Below, piece by piece: positions 52,555 to 60,751 of a stretch of 60,751 nt of DNA. Both the position numbers and the translations under genes were made by a program. Every line of letters begins with the position of its first letter. The stretch's first letter is position 1. The stretch covers positions 108,827-169,577 of the forward strand of contig CASDSM010000012.1 of assembly GCA_949283375.1 (NCBI GenBank), read 5' to 3'. Under the pieces are notes generated by a model. That model was not told the origin of the DNA, ran no database searches, and was given only the letters and a program-made list of their open reading frames with translations. Source of the stretch: an uncultured Eubacteriales bacterium. GTDB lineage: Bacteria; Bacillota; Clostridia; Oscillospirales; Oscillospiraceae.

Positions 52555-53471
52555 GAATCGTCTTTATGGGCACGCCGGACTTCGCCGTGCCCTCCCTGCG
52601 CCGTCTGATCGAGGACGGGCACGAGATCGCGGCGGTCTATACGCAGCCGGACAAGCCCAGGAACCGCGGGATGCGCCTGACGCCGCCGCCGGTCAAGGTG
52701 GTGGCGCAGGAGCACGGCATCCCGGTCTGCCAGCCGCAGCGCGTGCGGGAGCCGGAGGTGATCGAGGCGCTCGCCGCCTGCCGTCCGGAGCTCATCGTGG
52801 TGGCGGCCTATGGCAAGATCCTCCCCCGGGAGATCATCGACCTGCCGCCGCTCGGCTGCATCAACGTACACTCCTCCCTGCTGCCGAAGTACCGCGGCGC
52901 GGCCCCGATCAATTGGGCCGTCCTCAACGGAGAGGAGGAGACCGGCGTCACCATCATGGAGATCGCAGAGGCGCTGGACGCGGGGGATATGCTCTCCCAG
53001 CAGAGCACCCCGATCAACCCGGATGAGTCGGTGGAGACGCTGCACGACCGCCTGGCAGAGCTGGGCGCAGAGCTGCTCAGTGGCACCATTCGTGAGATAG
53101 AGACGGGCACGGCAGTGCGTACGCCGCAGGAGGAGAGCCAGTCCACCTATGCCCCCATGCTGAGCCGGGCGCTCTCGCCGGTTGACTGGAGCCGGAGCGC
53201 CCGGGAGATCCACAATCAGGTACGCGGCCTGCTCCCCTGGCCGGCGGCGACGATGGAGCTCTCCGGTTGCACGATGAAGCTCTACCGGACAGAGGTGACC
53301 GGCGAACGGACCGGCGCCGCGCCGGGAACGCCGGTGGGCGCGGATGCGGGAGGACTGCTGATGGCCTGCGGAGACGGGACGCTGCTGCGCGTCACAGAGC
53401 TGCAGGCCCCCGGCAAAAAGCGGATGGCGGCAGTCGACTATCTGCGCGGACACCCGCTGACAGGCCGCTGA
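52551..53471 (+). CDS. fmt: Methionyl-tRNA formyltransferase
   Basis: Formylates initiator Met-tRNA with 10-formyltetrahydrofolate. 306 aa. N-terminus MRIVFMGTPDFAVPSLRRL; catalytic/folate region INVHSSLLPKYRGAAPINWA, with Asn and His of the SLLPKYRG motif; then the C-terminal OB-fold domain (LLRVTELQAPGKKRM). Coupled to def. Confidence 0.97.
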   Translation: MRIVFMGTPDFAVPSLRRLIEDGHEIAAVYTQPDKPRNRGMRLTPPPVKVVAQEHGIPVCQPQRVREPEVIEALAACRPELIVVAAYGKILPREIIDLPPLGCINVHSSLLPKYRGAAPINWAVLNGEEETGVTIMEIAEALDAGDMLSQQSTPINPDESVETLHDRLAELGAELLSGTIREIETGTAVRTPQEESQSTYAPMLSRALSPVDWSRSAREIHNQVRGLLPWPAATMELSGCTMKLYRTEVTGERTGAAPGTPVGADAGGLLMACGDGTLLRVTELQAPGKKRMAAVDYLRGHPLTGR

Positions 53472-53499
53472 AACGAAACGGATGAGGAGCAAGAGGAAG

Positions 53500-54864
53500 A
53501 TGGAACGACGAGCGGGCGCAGCGGGCGCGCAAAACAGAAAACGAACCGCCTCCTCCGCCCGGGAGGCGGCCCTGATGGTCCTGCTACGCTGGGAGCGCGG
53601 CGGCGCGTGGCCGGACAGCGCGCTCTCCGGCATCATCCGAAGTGCGGGACTCTCCGCGCGCGATGCGGCGCTGGCCAGCCGCCTGTGCTACGGGGTGCAG
53701 CAAAACCTGCTGCTGCTGGAGCACTGGCTGGAATTTCTCAGCAGCGTGCCGCTGGACAAGCTGGAGCCCGCCGTCCGCCTCTCCCTCCTCCTCGGGATGT
53801 ATCAGATGGCGTTTCTGGACCGGGTCCCGGACCGGGCGGCGGTGGACGAGAGCGTCCGCCTCGCGCGGCGGTGGAGCCGCAATCCGCGCTCTCCCGGCCT
53901 TGTGAACGCCATCCTGCGCGCCTTTGCGCGCAAAAAAGACGATCTGCCGCAGCCGGACGCCCTCAGCGTGCGCTACAGCCACCCGCAATGGCTGGTGGAC
54001 CTGCTGGGCGAGGAGCTGGGCGGAGACCCCTCAGAGCTGGAGGCCCTGCTGGCGGCGGACAACAGCCAGCCGCCCACCACCATTCAGCTCAACCCGCTAC
54101 GGACGACGGCAGAGGCGCTCTGCGACCGTCTGCGCGCCGGGGGCGTTGAGGCGGTCAGACACCCCTGGCTGCCCGGCTGCCTGACCGTGACCGGAACTGG
54201 GGACCTGGAATGTCTGGAGAGCTTTCAGGAGGGCCTGTTTCAGGTCCAGGACGCCGCGGCCCGGCTGGCAGTGCTCGCCGCCGGAGCGCGGCCTGGTATG
54301 GAGGTGCTCGACTGCTGCGCCGCCCCGGGCGGCAAGAGCTTCCAGCTCGCTCTGGAGATGGGCGGCGGGGGCAGCGTCCTCGCCTGCGATCTGCACGAGA
54401 ACAAGCTGGGCCGTCTGGAGCGCGGGGCGGCCCGGCTGGGGCTGGAAAACATCACGGTCCGCGCGATGGACGCCCGGCAGTTTGACCCCGCGCTGGAGGG
54501 CCGCTTTGATCTGGTCCTGGCGGACGTCCCCTGCTCCGGGCTGGGGATCATCCGAAAGAAGCCGGATATCCGCTATAAGGATCCCAAGCTGCTCGGGGCG
54601 CTCCCGGCCATCCAGCTGGAGATCCTCTCCAACGTCGCCCGCTATGTGCGCCCCGGCGGATGCCTGCTCTATGCGACCTGTACCGTCCTGCGCCGGGAGA
54701 ACGGCGATGTGATCGAAGCCTTCCTGCGCCGGTTCCCGCAGTTCCGGCCCGAGCGGTTCACCCTGCCGGGGCTGGGCGAGTGCCCGGGGGAGCTGACGCT
54801 CTGGCCGCACCGGCATGGGACGGACGGATTTTTTATGGCAAAGCTGAGGAAATGCGATGATTGA
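53500..54864 (+). CDS. rsmB: 16S rRNA (cytosine-C5)-methyltransferase RsmB
   Basis: Methylates C967 of 16S rRNA. 454 aa from ATG 53500; ATG 53482 would add six residues but lacks a ribosome binding site, whereas GGAG/AGAGGA lies before 53500. N-terminal NusB-like domain (SAREAALMVLLRWE), then SAM-dependent core LDCCAAPGGKSFQLALEM, DVPCSGLGIIRKKPDIRY (Cys) and LLYATCTV (second catalytic Cys). Overlaps rlmN by 8 nt. Confidence 0.95.
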   Translation: MERRAGAAGAQNRKRTASSAREAALMVLLRWERGGAWPDSALSGIIRSAGLSARDAALASRLCYGVQQNLLLLEHWLEFLSSVPLDKLEPAVRLSLLLGMYQMAFLDRVPDRAAVDESVRLARRWSRNPRSPGLVNAILRAFARKKDDLPQPDALSVRYSHPQWLVDLLGEELGGDPSELEALLAADNSQPPTTIQLNPLRTTAEALCDRLRAGGVEAVRHPWLPGCLTVTGTGDLECLESFQEGLFQVQDAAARLAVLAAGARPGMEVLDCCAAPGGKSFQLALEMGGGGSVLACDLHENKLGRLERGAARLGLENITVRAMDARQFDPALEGRFDLVLADVPCSGLGIIRKKPDIRYKDPKLLGALPAIQLEILSNVARYVRPGGCLLYATCTVLRRENGDVIEAFLRRFPQFRPERFTLPGLGECPGELTLWPHRHGTDGFFMAKLRKCDD

Positions 54865-55888
54865 TATCAAATCTCTCTCCCGGCAGGAGCTGGAGGAGCT
54901 TCTGGCCTCGATGGGCCAGCCCAAATTTCGCGCCGGTCAGGTCTTTCGCTGGCTGCACGGCGGCGCGGAGTCCTTTGACGAGATGACCAACCTTCCCCAG
55001 GCCCTGCGCGCGCAGTTGAAGGAGCGGGCGGCGCTCACCGCACCTCAGGTGGAGCGCAAGCAGGTCTCCCGCCTGGACGGGACGACAAAGTATCTCTGGC
55101 GGCTGGCGGACGGCAACTGCGTGGAGTCCGTGCTCATGTCCTACCAGCACGGCAACAGCATTTGCGTCTCCTCCGAGGTGGGCTGCCTGATGGGGTGCGC
55201 CTTCTGCGCCTCCACGCTGGGCGGACTGGTCCGCCGCCTCTCGGCGGGGGAGATATTGGACCAGATCATCTTCGCACAGAAGGAATCCGGTCGAAAAATA
55301 TCCAATATTGTGCTGATGGGCATCGGCGAGCCGCTGGACAATTTTGACGCGGTCATGCGCTTTTTGGAGCTGGTGAACGATCCGGACGGGCTGGGCATCG
55401 GTATGCGCCACATCTCTCTTTCTACCTGCGGACTTGCAGATAAAATTGACAAACTGGCCTCCTATCGGTTACAATTAACTCTGTCGGTATCCCTGCATGC
55501 CCCGGATGACGAATCCCGCTCCAGACTGATGCCGGTCAACCGTGCCGTCGGCGTGGACCGTCTGATGGAGAGCTGCAAAAACTACTTTGCCGTCACCGGG
55601 CGTCGCATCTCCTACGAGTATGCTCTGGTGGACGGCGTGAACGACCGGGACTGGCAGGCGGACCTGCTGGCCCGGCGGCTGCGGGACATTCCGAGCCACG
55701 TCAACCTGATCGGACTCAATGAGGTCCGGGAGAGCCCGCTCAAGCCCAGCCGCAGAATGCGCGCGTTCCAGCAGCGGCTGGAGCAGCAGGGGATCACTGT
55801 CACTGTCCGCCGCCGTCTGGGGCGGGACATTGACGCCTCCTGCGGGCAGCTGCGCAGAAAGACGCTTGGCATCGGAGAAAAAGAATGA
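54857..55888 (+). CDS. rlmN: Dual-specificity 23S rRNA/tRNA adenine-C2 methyltransferase RlmN
   Basis: Radical-SAM enzyme methylating A2503 of 23S rRNA and A37 of tRNA. 343 aa. The 4Fe-4S motif is CX3CX2C in EVGCLMGCAFCAS. The C-terminal methyl-carrying Cys is in DIDASCGQLRRK, and the second catalytic Cys in LSTCGLADKI. GAGGAA lies 5 nt before ATG 54857. A Cfr-like resistance enzyme is unlikely because context and length match housekeeping RlmN. Confidence 0.96.
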   Translation: MIDIKSLSRQELEELLASMGQPKFRAGQVFRWLHGGAESFDEMTNLPQALRAQLKERAALTAPQVERKQVSRLDGTTKYLWRLADGNCVESVLMSYQHGNSICVSSEVGCLMGCAFCASTLGGLVRRLSAGEILDQIIFAQKESGRKISNIVLMGIGEPLDNFDAVMRFLELVNDPDGLGIGMRHISLSTCGLADKIDKLASYRLQLTLSVSLHAPDDESRSRLMPVNRAVGVDRLMESCKNYFAVTGRRISYEYALVDGVNDRDWQADLLARRLRDIPSHVNLIGLNEVRESPLKPSRRMRAFQQRLEQQGITVTVRRRLGRDIDASCGQLRRKTLGIGEKE

Positions 55889-55932
55889 CATCCTCCGGAC
55901 AGAAGGTCTGGCAATGGAAGTAAGGCGATAAA

Positions 55933-56676
55933 ATGCAGATCAGAGCTTGGAATATCTCAGATGTGGGCTGTGTGCGCCGGCAGAACGAGGATGCCTGCTG
56001 TGTCCGGACAACGCCGGAGCTTGCCCTGGGCATCGTCTGCGACGGTATGGGCGGCGCGAACGCCGGTGAGGTGGCAAGCCGCCTGGCGGTGGAGGCGTTT
56101 GCCCGCGTTGTGGAGGACGGCGCTGAGCCGCCGGAGGAGCGGATGCGCCTCGGACTGGAGCAGGCCAACCGGGAGGTTTACTGCTATGGCTGGGAGCACC
56201 CGGAGTGCCGCGGAATGGGGACTACGCTTGCCGCAGCTCTGGTGCTGGGAGAGACGGCTTATCTCCTCAATGTGGGCGACAGCCGCATCTACTGCCTGGG
56301 CGCTCAGGGTATCCGTCAAATCAGCAGAGACCACTCTCTGGTGGAGGAGCTGGTCCAGGCCGGGCAGATCACCCGGGAGCAGGCGCGGACACACCCGCGC
56401 AAGAACATCATCACCCGTGCGCTTGGGACAGAGCGCCATGTGGTCGGCGATCTGTTCCTGCACCGGGTCGTGCCCGGAGAGGTACTGCTGCTGTGCTCCG
56501 ACGGCCTCTGCAATGAGCTGACGGACAGTGAAATGCTCGGGCTGGTACAGAAGGGACCGCTGGAGGGCGGATGCCAGCGGCTGCTGGAGGCCGCTCTGCT
56601 GCGCGGCGCGCATGACAATGTCACGGCGGTACTCATGCAGCTGGGAGACGCGGACGGCAACCCCGCTTTCGAATGA
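55933..56676 (+). CDS. prpC: PP2C-type serine/threonine phosphatase (PrpC/Stp)
   Basis: Metal-dependent phosphatase that reverses PASTA-kinase phosphorylation. 247 aa. PP2C motifs: DVGCVRRQNEDAC, VCDGMGGANAGEVAS, NVGDSRIYCLG, DHSLVEELVQAGQIT, LLCSDGLCNELTD and HDNVTAVL. A TAAGGCGA site lies before ATG 55933. It is encoded immediately before its kinase, as in most Firmicutes. Confidence 0.95.
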   Translation: MQIRAWNISDVGCVRRQNEDACCVRTTPELALGIVCDGMGGANAGEVASRLAVEAFARVVEDGAEPPEERMRLGLEQANREVYCYGWEHPECRGMGTTLAAALVLGETAYLLNVGDSRIYCLGAQGIRQISRDHSLVEELVQAGQITREQARTHPRKNIITRALGTERHVVGDLFLHRVVPGEVLLLCSDGLCNELTDSEMLGLVQKGPLEGGCQRLLEAALLRGAHDNVTAVLMQLGDADGNPAFE

Positions 56677-56737
56677 CTTTGCCGCCGCATCCGTGCGGAA
56701 AAGATAGTTTCAGTGCATGCGCACATGGGAGGATACC

Positions 56738-58939
56738 ATGGATCAGTACATCGGCAAATTTCTGGATGACCGCTACGAAATTCTGGAGATCATCGGCACC
56801 GGGGGTATGGCGGTGGTCTACAAGGCGAAATGCCACCGGCTCAACCGCCTGGTCGCCATCAAGATTCTGCGGCCGGATCTGATGCTCGACGACGATATCC
56901 GCCGCCGCTTCCACGACGAGGCGCAGGCGGTCGCCATGCTGTCGAGCCCCAACATCGTGAGCGTATACGATGTCGGGCAGTATGACGGGGCGGACTACAT
57001 TGTCATGGAGCTCATTGACGGCATCACCCTCAAAGAGTATATGGATAAGCGGGGGGACTGCCTGAACTGGCGCGAGGCGCTCCACTTTATGAGCCAGATC
57101 ATGCAGGCCCTTCGCCATGCCCACAGCCGCGGGATCGTCCACCGGGACATCAAGCCGCAGAATATCATGGTGCTGCGCGACGGCAGCGTAAAAGTGGCCG
57201 ACTTTGGGATCGCGCGCATCATGGACAGCCAGAAGACCCTGACGCAGGAGGCGTTCGGCAGCGTTCACTATGTCTCGCCGGAGCAGGCCAAGGGCAACCA
57301 TGTGGATGCCCGCAGCGATATCTACTCCGCAGGCGTGGTGCTCTATGAGATGCTGACCGGCACCCTGCCCTTTGACGGAGATACGGCGGTCTCCATCGCC
57401 ATCCAGCATATCAACTCCGTGCCCGAGGAGCCGCGCAGGCGCAACCCGGAGATTCCGGTGGGGATGGAGCAGATCTGCATGAAGATGATGTGCGCCAAGC
57501 TGGAGCTCCGCTATCAGGATGCGCAGAGCGCGATCAAGGACTTGGAGGAGTTCCGCCGCAACCCGAACGTGGTCTTCTCCTATCCGAATCCCTGGGGCGG
57601 TACGCGGACGGATACGGCGTATCTGCGTGGCAGCGCGACGCCAAAGCCTGCGCCCCATGTGGAGCGCGCCCCTGCGGCGGAAGCGGAACCGGTCGACCCC
57701 TATCCCAACCGGGAGGAGGAGTTGCCGGAGGAAGAGGTGGATGAGGACGAGGAGGACCGCCGCCAGCGGAAAAAGGTCCGCAATGTCTTTATCGGTGCAG
57801 TGGTGGCCATTGTCGGCGTGATCGTCGTCATTTTCTTCGTGCTCTGGAATAATTTCCTCTCTACGCTGTTCGACGGGGGAGAGGTCTACCAGGTCCCGCG
57901 TCTGGCGGGTATGACCATCGAGGAGGCTAAGGAGCTGATTGCGACCGAGTACGGAGGCCGTTTTGAGGTGATCTGCATCGCCGCCCAGTTTGATGAGACG
58001 GTGGAGGCGGGAGACATCATCTCGCAGACGCCGACCGGCGGCTCGAGCACCAAGAGCGAGCTGACGACCATCGAAGTGGTGGTCAGCTCCGGCATCCAGC
58101 AGGAGAATACGGTCTACATGCCCAGCGTGGTGGGGGAGGACTACCGCAACGTGCAGAGCGAGCTGGAGAACGAGTACAACGTCACCGTACAGCTCGGTGA
58201 GCGGCAGTCTTCCGACTCGATCGCTGTGGACTGTGTGATTTCTACCGACCCGGTGGCCGGTACGCCGCTGGAAGAGGGGCAGACAGTCACCCTCTACGTC
58301 AGCAACGGCCCGGAGATCACCACGGTGAAGATGCCGCAGCTGATCGGCATGACGGAGGAAGAGGCCAGAAGCGCGATCGCGGAGGCGGGCCTGGAGGTCG
58401 GCGGCGTCACCACGGTGGCCAGCAGCGAGGTGAGCGGCGAGGTCATCTATCAGAGCGTGAGCGCCTACATGGATGTGGACCCGGGCACAGTGGTGTATAT
58501 CCATATCAGCGATGGCTCCCTCTCCGGCGCAGGAAATGATTCTGGTGAAACACAGCAGCCGTCGGATATCCCCTCGGATGATACCGGCACGCAGGATGAG
58601 CCCTCTGTCTCCACACCGGTCTACCTGATCACGGTCCAGCTTCCGGATCACACCGCGTCCGCCAGCGGGGAGACCGATGCGGCAGATACGGGAGAGACGG
58701 ATGCGGAAGAGGCAGAGGAAGGCGAAACGGGGAATGACAACGCCGCCGGGGAGACGCTCCCGGAGAACGTGACGCTGACAATCACGGTCAATGGTGAGGT
58801 CTACCTCAACGGCTCTTACCCGGCAGATGGCAGCAATGTCTCCACCGTCTACACCGGTGAGATCGACTCGATCTCGGTCCAGATCGACGGGACAGAGACG
58901 GAGAACTTCACCTATGTCCAGACAGGGAGCAATTCATGA
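56738..58939 (+). CDS. prkC: PASTA-domain serine/threonine protein kinase (PrkC/Stk)
   Basis: Membrane eukaryote-like kinase that senses peptidoglycan fragments or lipid II. 733 aa from ATG 56738 (GGGAGG 5 nt upstream). Cytoplasmic kinase: GTGGMAVVYKAK, VAIKIL (Lys), IVHRDIKPQNIMV (Asp), DFGIAR, HYVSPEQAKG. An acidic juxtamembrane linker, one transmembrane helix (~349-371), three PASTA repeats (~383-590), and then an unusual ~140-residue Ser/Thr/Glu/Asp-rich C-terminal extension ending in a beta-type segment. Overlaps rsgA as ATGA. Confidence 0.96.
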   Translation: MDQYIGKFLDDRYEILEIIGTGGMAVVYKAKCHRLNRLVAIKILRPDLMLDDDIRRRFHDEAQAVAMLSSPNIVSVYDVGQYDGADYIVMELIDGITLKEYMDKRGDCLNWREALHFMSQIMQALRHAHSRGIVHRDIKPQNIMVLRDGSVKVADFGIARIMDSQKTLTQEAFGSVHYVSPEQAKGNHVDARSDIYSAGVVLYEMLTGTLPFDGDTAVSIAIQHINSVPEEPRRRNPEIPVGMEQICMKMMCAKLELRYQDAQSAIKDLEEFRRNPNVVFSYPNPWGGTRTDTAYLRGSATPKPAPHVERAPAAEAEPVDPYPNREEELPEEEVDEDEEDRRQRKKVRNVFIGAVVAIVGVIVVIFFVLWNNFLSTLFDGGEVYQVPRLAGMTIEEAKELIATEYGGRFEVICIAAQFDETVEAGDIISQTPTGGSSTKSELTTIEVVVSSGIQQENTVYMPSVVGEDYRNVQSELENEYNVTVQLGERQSSDSIAVDCVISTDPVAGTPLEEGQTVTLYVSNGPEITTVKMPQLIGMTEEEARSAIAEAGLEVGGVTTVASSEVSGEVIYQSVSAYMDVDPGTVVYIHISDGSLSGAGNDSGETQQPSDIPSDDTGTQDEPSVSTPVYLITVQLPDHTASASGETDAADTGETDAEEAEEGETGNDNAAGETLPENVTLTITVNGEVYLNGSYPADGSNVSTVYTGEIDSISVQIDGTETENFTYVQTGSNS

Positions 58940-59814
58940 CGGGAGTTGTGGTGCGTTCTCTGAGCGGATTTTATGACATCGACTCAGATGGGCGGCTGTA
59001 CCGCTGCCGTGCGCGCGGCAAATTCCGCTATCAGAACGTCAAGCCGCTGGTGGGAGACTGGGCACAGTTTCTGCCGTTGAGCGAGACGGAGGGGGTGCTG
59101 GAAGCCATCCTCCCACGGCGCAACGCGATGGAGCGGCCTGCGGTGGCCAATGTGGACCAGATGGTCATCATTGCCTCCGGGGCCATTCCGGTCACGGACC
59201 CCTTTCTGATCGACCGCATGACGGTCATCGCGGAGGCAAAGCACTGCGAGCCGGTGATCGTCTTCAACAAATGGGACCTCTCCGCCGTCTCCGGACTGCT
59301 GGAGACCTACCAGAGAGCCGGTTTCACGGCGATTTCCTGCAGTGCGGTGACGGGAGAGGGTGTTGAGCGGCTCAGAGAGCTGGTCTCCGGAAAGGTCTCC
59401 GTCTTCACCGGCAATTCCGGCGTTGGAAAGTCCAGCCTGCTCAATGCGCTGGATGCCGGCTGCGCCATTCCGACGGGAGAAGTGAGTGAGCGTCTGGGAC
59501 GCGGAAGACACACGACGCGCCATGTGGAGCTCTTTCGGCTGCCGGGGAACGCGCTCATCGCGGACACGCCGGGATTTGCCGCGTTTGATACGCAGTATCC
59601 GGAACTGCTGGATGCGCGGGGACTTGCCGCGCTGTTTCGTGAGTTTCGCCCCTATCTGGATGAGTGCGCGTTTGTGGACTGCGCGCATGTCCGGGAAAAG
59701 GGCTGCCAGATCCTGGAGGCGCTGCGGTCGGGCGAGATCGCCGCGAGCCGCCACAGCAGCTATGTCAGGCTTTATGAACAGGCAAAGGAGCACCGTGAAT
59801 GGATGGACAGATGA
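58936..59814 (+). CDS. rsgA: Small ribosomal subunit biogenesis GTPase RsgA (YloQ)
   Basis: Circularly permuted GTPase for late 30S maturation. 292 aa. N-terminal OB fold (GVVVRSLSGFYDIDSDGRLYRC), then permuted motifs: NKWD (G4), GNSGVGKSSLLNAL (G1), RHTTRH (G2), DTPGF (G3), and the C-terminal zinc site with Cys/His in DECAFVDCAHVREKGCQ. The prpC-prkC-rsgA order is conserved in Firmicutes. Confidence 0.96.
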   Translation: MTGVVVRSLSGFYDIDSDGRLYRCRARGKFRYQNVKPLVGDWAQFLPLSETEGVLEAILPRRNAMERPAVANVDQMVIIASGAIPVTDPFLIDRMTVIAEAKHCEPVIVFNKWDLSAVSGLLETYQRAGFTAISCSAVTGEGVERLRELVSGKVSVFTGNSGVGKSSLLNALDAGCAIPTGEVSERLGRGRHTTRHVELFRLPGNALIADTPGFAAFDTQYPELLDARGLAALFREFRPYLDECAFVDCAHVREKGCQILEALRSGEIAASRHSSYVRLYEQAKEHREWMDR

Positions 59815-60461
59815 AGGGCCGCGCAGTTCTGATCGGGGCCGCAGATGACGGGACACGATTGGAATATCTGAAGCGGCAGCTCCGTCCGGGAGATTTTTTG
59901 ATATGTGCCGATGGAGGCCGGAAGCTTGCGGAGAGGTCAGGCCTCCATCCGGACTGGTATGTAGGGGACAATGACTCCGGCGGCTGGCCGGATCAGTTGC
60001 CATCTACTTTGCTGCCTCCGGAAAAGGATGTGACCGATCTGGAGATGGCGGTCCAGCAGGCGCTCGCGCTGGGTTACCGGGAGCTGCTGCTGGCCGGCTG
60101 TACCGGCGGGAGGGCAGACCACCATCTGGCAAACCTCGGCCTGCTGGAGGAGCTGCATCGCATGGGAGCGCACGGGGTGGTGCTGGATGCCTGCAACGAG
60201 ATCCAGTTCCTGCCGCCGGGCCGGTATGACGTGCCGGAGCATCCGGATTACCACTATTTCAGCCTGATCCCTCTGGATGCTGAGGTGACGGGCGTGACCA
60301 TCCACGGAGCGAAATATTGCCTGGAGGATGCGGTGCTGCACCGCGGCTCCACATTGTCGGTCAGCAATGAGATATGTGAGGGCGGATGCGCACAGATTTC
60401 CATCGCGTCCGGCTGTGTCTATTTGATCCGGTCTGCCCCGGCCAGAATACGGGAAAGGTGA
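59799..60461 (+). CDS. thiN: Thiamine pyrophosphokinase
   Basis: Transfers pyrophosphate from ATP to thiamine to form the cofactor TPP. 220 aa. Motifs CADGGRKLA, VGDNDSGG (usual GDFDS, one change), PPEKDVTDLEMA and GGRADHHLANL are visible. ATG 59799 has AAGGAG 8 nt upstream and overlaps rsgA by 16 nt; ATG 59811 is an alternative. rsgA, rpe and thiN are commonly adjacent in Firmicutes; rpe is absent here. Confidence 0.93.
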   Translation: MDGQMKGRAVLIGAADDGTRLEYLKRQLRPGDFLICADGGRKLAERSGLHPDWYVGDNDSGGWPDQLPSTLLPPEKDVTDLEMAVQQALALGYRELLLAGCTGGRADHHLANLGLLEELHRMGAHGVVLDACNEIQFLPPGRYDVPEHPDYHYFSLIPLDAEVTGVTIHGAKYCLEDAVLHRGSTLSVSNEICEGGCAQISIASGCVYLIRSAPARIRER

Positions 60462-60466
60462 GAGAG

Positions 60467-60751
60467 ATGAGAAAAGGAATGATTTGGCTGCTGTTGCTGG
60501 CAATTCTGGCGCAGCTTGCGCTGCCGGCAATGGCGGTGGAGACACCGCCTGAGGCCTTGGCAGAAGACGCAGCCTCTGCCGGCGTGTCTTCTGACGAGAC
60601 AGAGGTTGAGACTACTCCCGCGGAGGAGACTGCCCCTGCGGAGGAGACTGCCCCTGCGGAGGAGACTGCCCCTGCGGAGGAGACTGCCCCTGCGGAGGAG
60701 ACTGCCCCTGCGGAGGAGACTGCCCCTGCGGAGGAGACTGCCCCTGCGGAG
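60467..60751 (+). CDS. Secreted protein with Thr-Ala-Pro-Ala-Glu-Glu repeats, 3' truncated
   Basis: First 95 codons of a gene running off the window. A signal peptide is clear: MRKGMIWLLLLAILAQLA, cleavage probably after PAMA. A ~25-residue acidic stretch follows, and then perfect hexapeptide repeats from about residue 49 to the edge. AAAGGTGA lies before ATG 60467, 5 nt after thiN. The low-complexity region is probably a cell-wall-spanning or linker segment with a functional domain beyond the window. Function unknown. Confidence 0.8.
   Translation, partial: MRKGMIWLLLLAILAQLALPAMAVETPPEALAEDAASAGVSSDETEVETTPAEETAPAEETAPAEETAPAEETAPAEETAPAEETAPAEETAPAE
60611..60751 (+). repeat. 18-bp coding tandem repeat (TAPAEE)
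   Basis: One variant unit (60611-60628), then six identical units ACTGCCCCTGCGGAGGAG (60629-60736) and a partial seventh reaching the window end. Units are nucleotide-identical, so the array probably expands and contracts by slippage or recombination; its true length is unknown. Confidence 0.95.

Noticed and set aside
54857-55888. Possibility that the radical-SAM methyltransferase is the resistance enzyme Cfr
   Set aside because: Operon context (def-fmt-rsmB-rlmN-prpC-prkC) and sequence pattern match chromosomal RlmN; nothing indicates mobility.
60611-60751. Tandem repeat considered as a CRISPR array
   Set aside because: Units are contiguous without spacers, have no palindromic character, and are translated in frame.
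1-60751. Search for tRNA, rRNA, transposases, integrases, phage genes, toxin-antitoxin and restriction systems
   Set aside because: None recognised. The window is conserved chromosomal housekeeping and sugar metabolism with no sign of a mobile island.

Overview
The window is about 60.8 kb of gene-dense, GC-rich DNA that looks like the chromosome of a spore-forming Clostridia member, most likely an Oscillospirales gut bacterium (Flavonifractor/Lawsonibacter/Oscillibacter type). The taxon is inferred from gene content: a carboxyspermidine polyamine operon, an in-frame IspH-ribosomal protein S1 fusion, RemA, a GerW/YtfJ sporulation protein, CdaA/CdaR, a PrpC/PASTA-kinase pair, and many GTG/TTG starts after strong Shine-Dalgarno sites. 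I found no rRNA, tRNA, CRISPR array, insertion sequence, prophage or other mobile element.

Layout. (1) 1-5475: polyamine operon speA(partial)-speE-speB-carboxyspermidine dehydrogenase-nspC, closed by a bidirectional terminator. (2) 5616-19272: maltodextrin/glycogen locus, with a divergent LacI-family regulator, a solute-binding lipoprotein, two permeases with no ATPase, pullulanase, glycogen debranching enzyme, glycogen phosphorylase, a GH13 alpha-glucosidase and a HAD phosphatase. (3) 19298-24122: rplS, rbgA, rnhB, yraN, thrC and a metallophosphoesterase. (4) 24236-30792: protein quality control, tig-clpP-clpX-lon-ysxC. (5) 30924-36159: M50 protease, scpA-scpB, DUF2953 protein, ytfJ, D-Ala-D-Ala carboxypeptidase, pseudouridine synthase. 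(6) 36352-42150: RpiR regulator, HI0933-type flavoprotein, cmk-plsC-ispH::rpsA, small membrane protein. (7) 42244-47319: ispD-ispF, DUF3343 protein with a cysteine-desulfurase-like enzyme, then cdaA-cdaR. (8) 47467-60751: yicC-remA-gmk-rpoZ-priA-def-fmt-rsmB-rlmN-prpC-prkC-rsgA-thiN, then a secreted protein with hexapeptide repeats that runs off the end.

How it works together. The first operon should convert arginine to agmatine, putrescine, carboxyspermidine and spermidine. The second locus should import maltodextrins under LacI-type control and degrade them, with stored glycogen, to glucose 1-phosphate and glucose. The rest is conserved housekeeping: ribosome assembly, proteolysis, chromosome condensation, isoprenoid and phospholipid precursors, c-di-AMP signalling, replication restart, translation initiation and Ser/Thr phosphorylation.

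No wholly new system is evident. The best leads are regulatory: a promoter, an AT-rich codon switch and a perfect ribosome binding site inside the ispH part of the ispH-rpsA fusion; a promoter plus strong terminator forming a roughly 105-nt transcription unit or attenuator before cdaA; palindromes overlapping the maltodextrin promoter; and a hairpin that encloses the -10 box of the glycogen operon.
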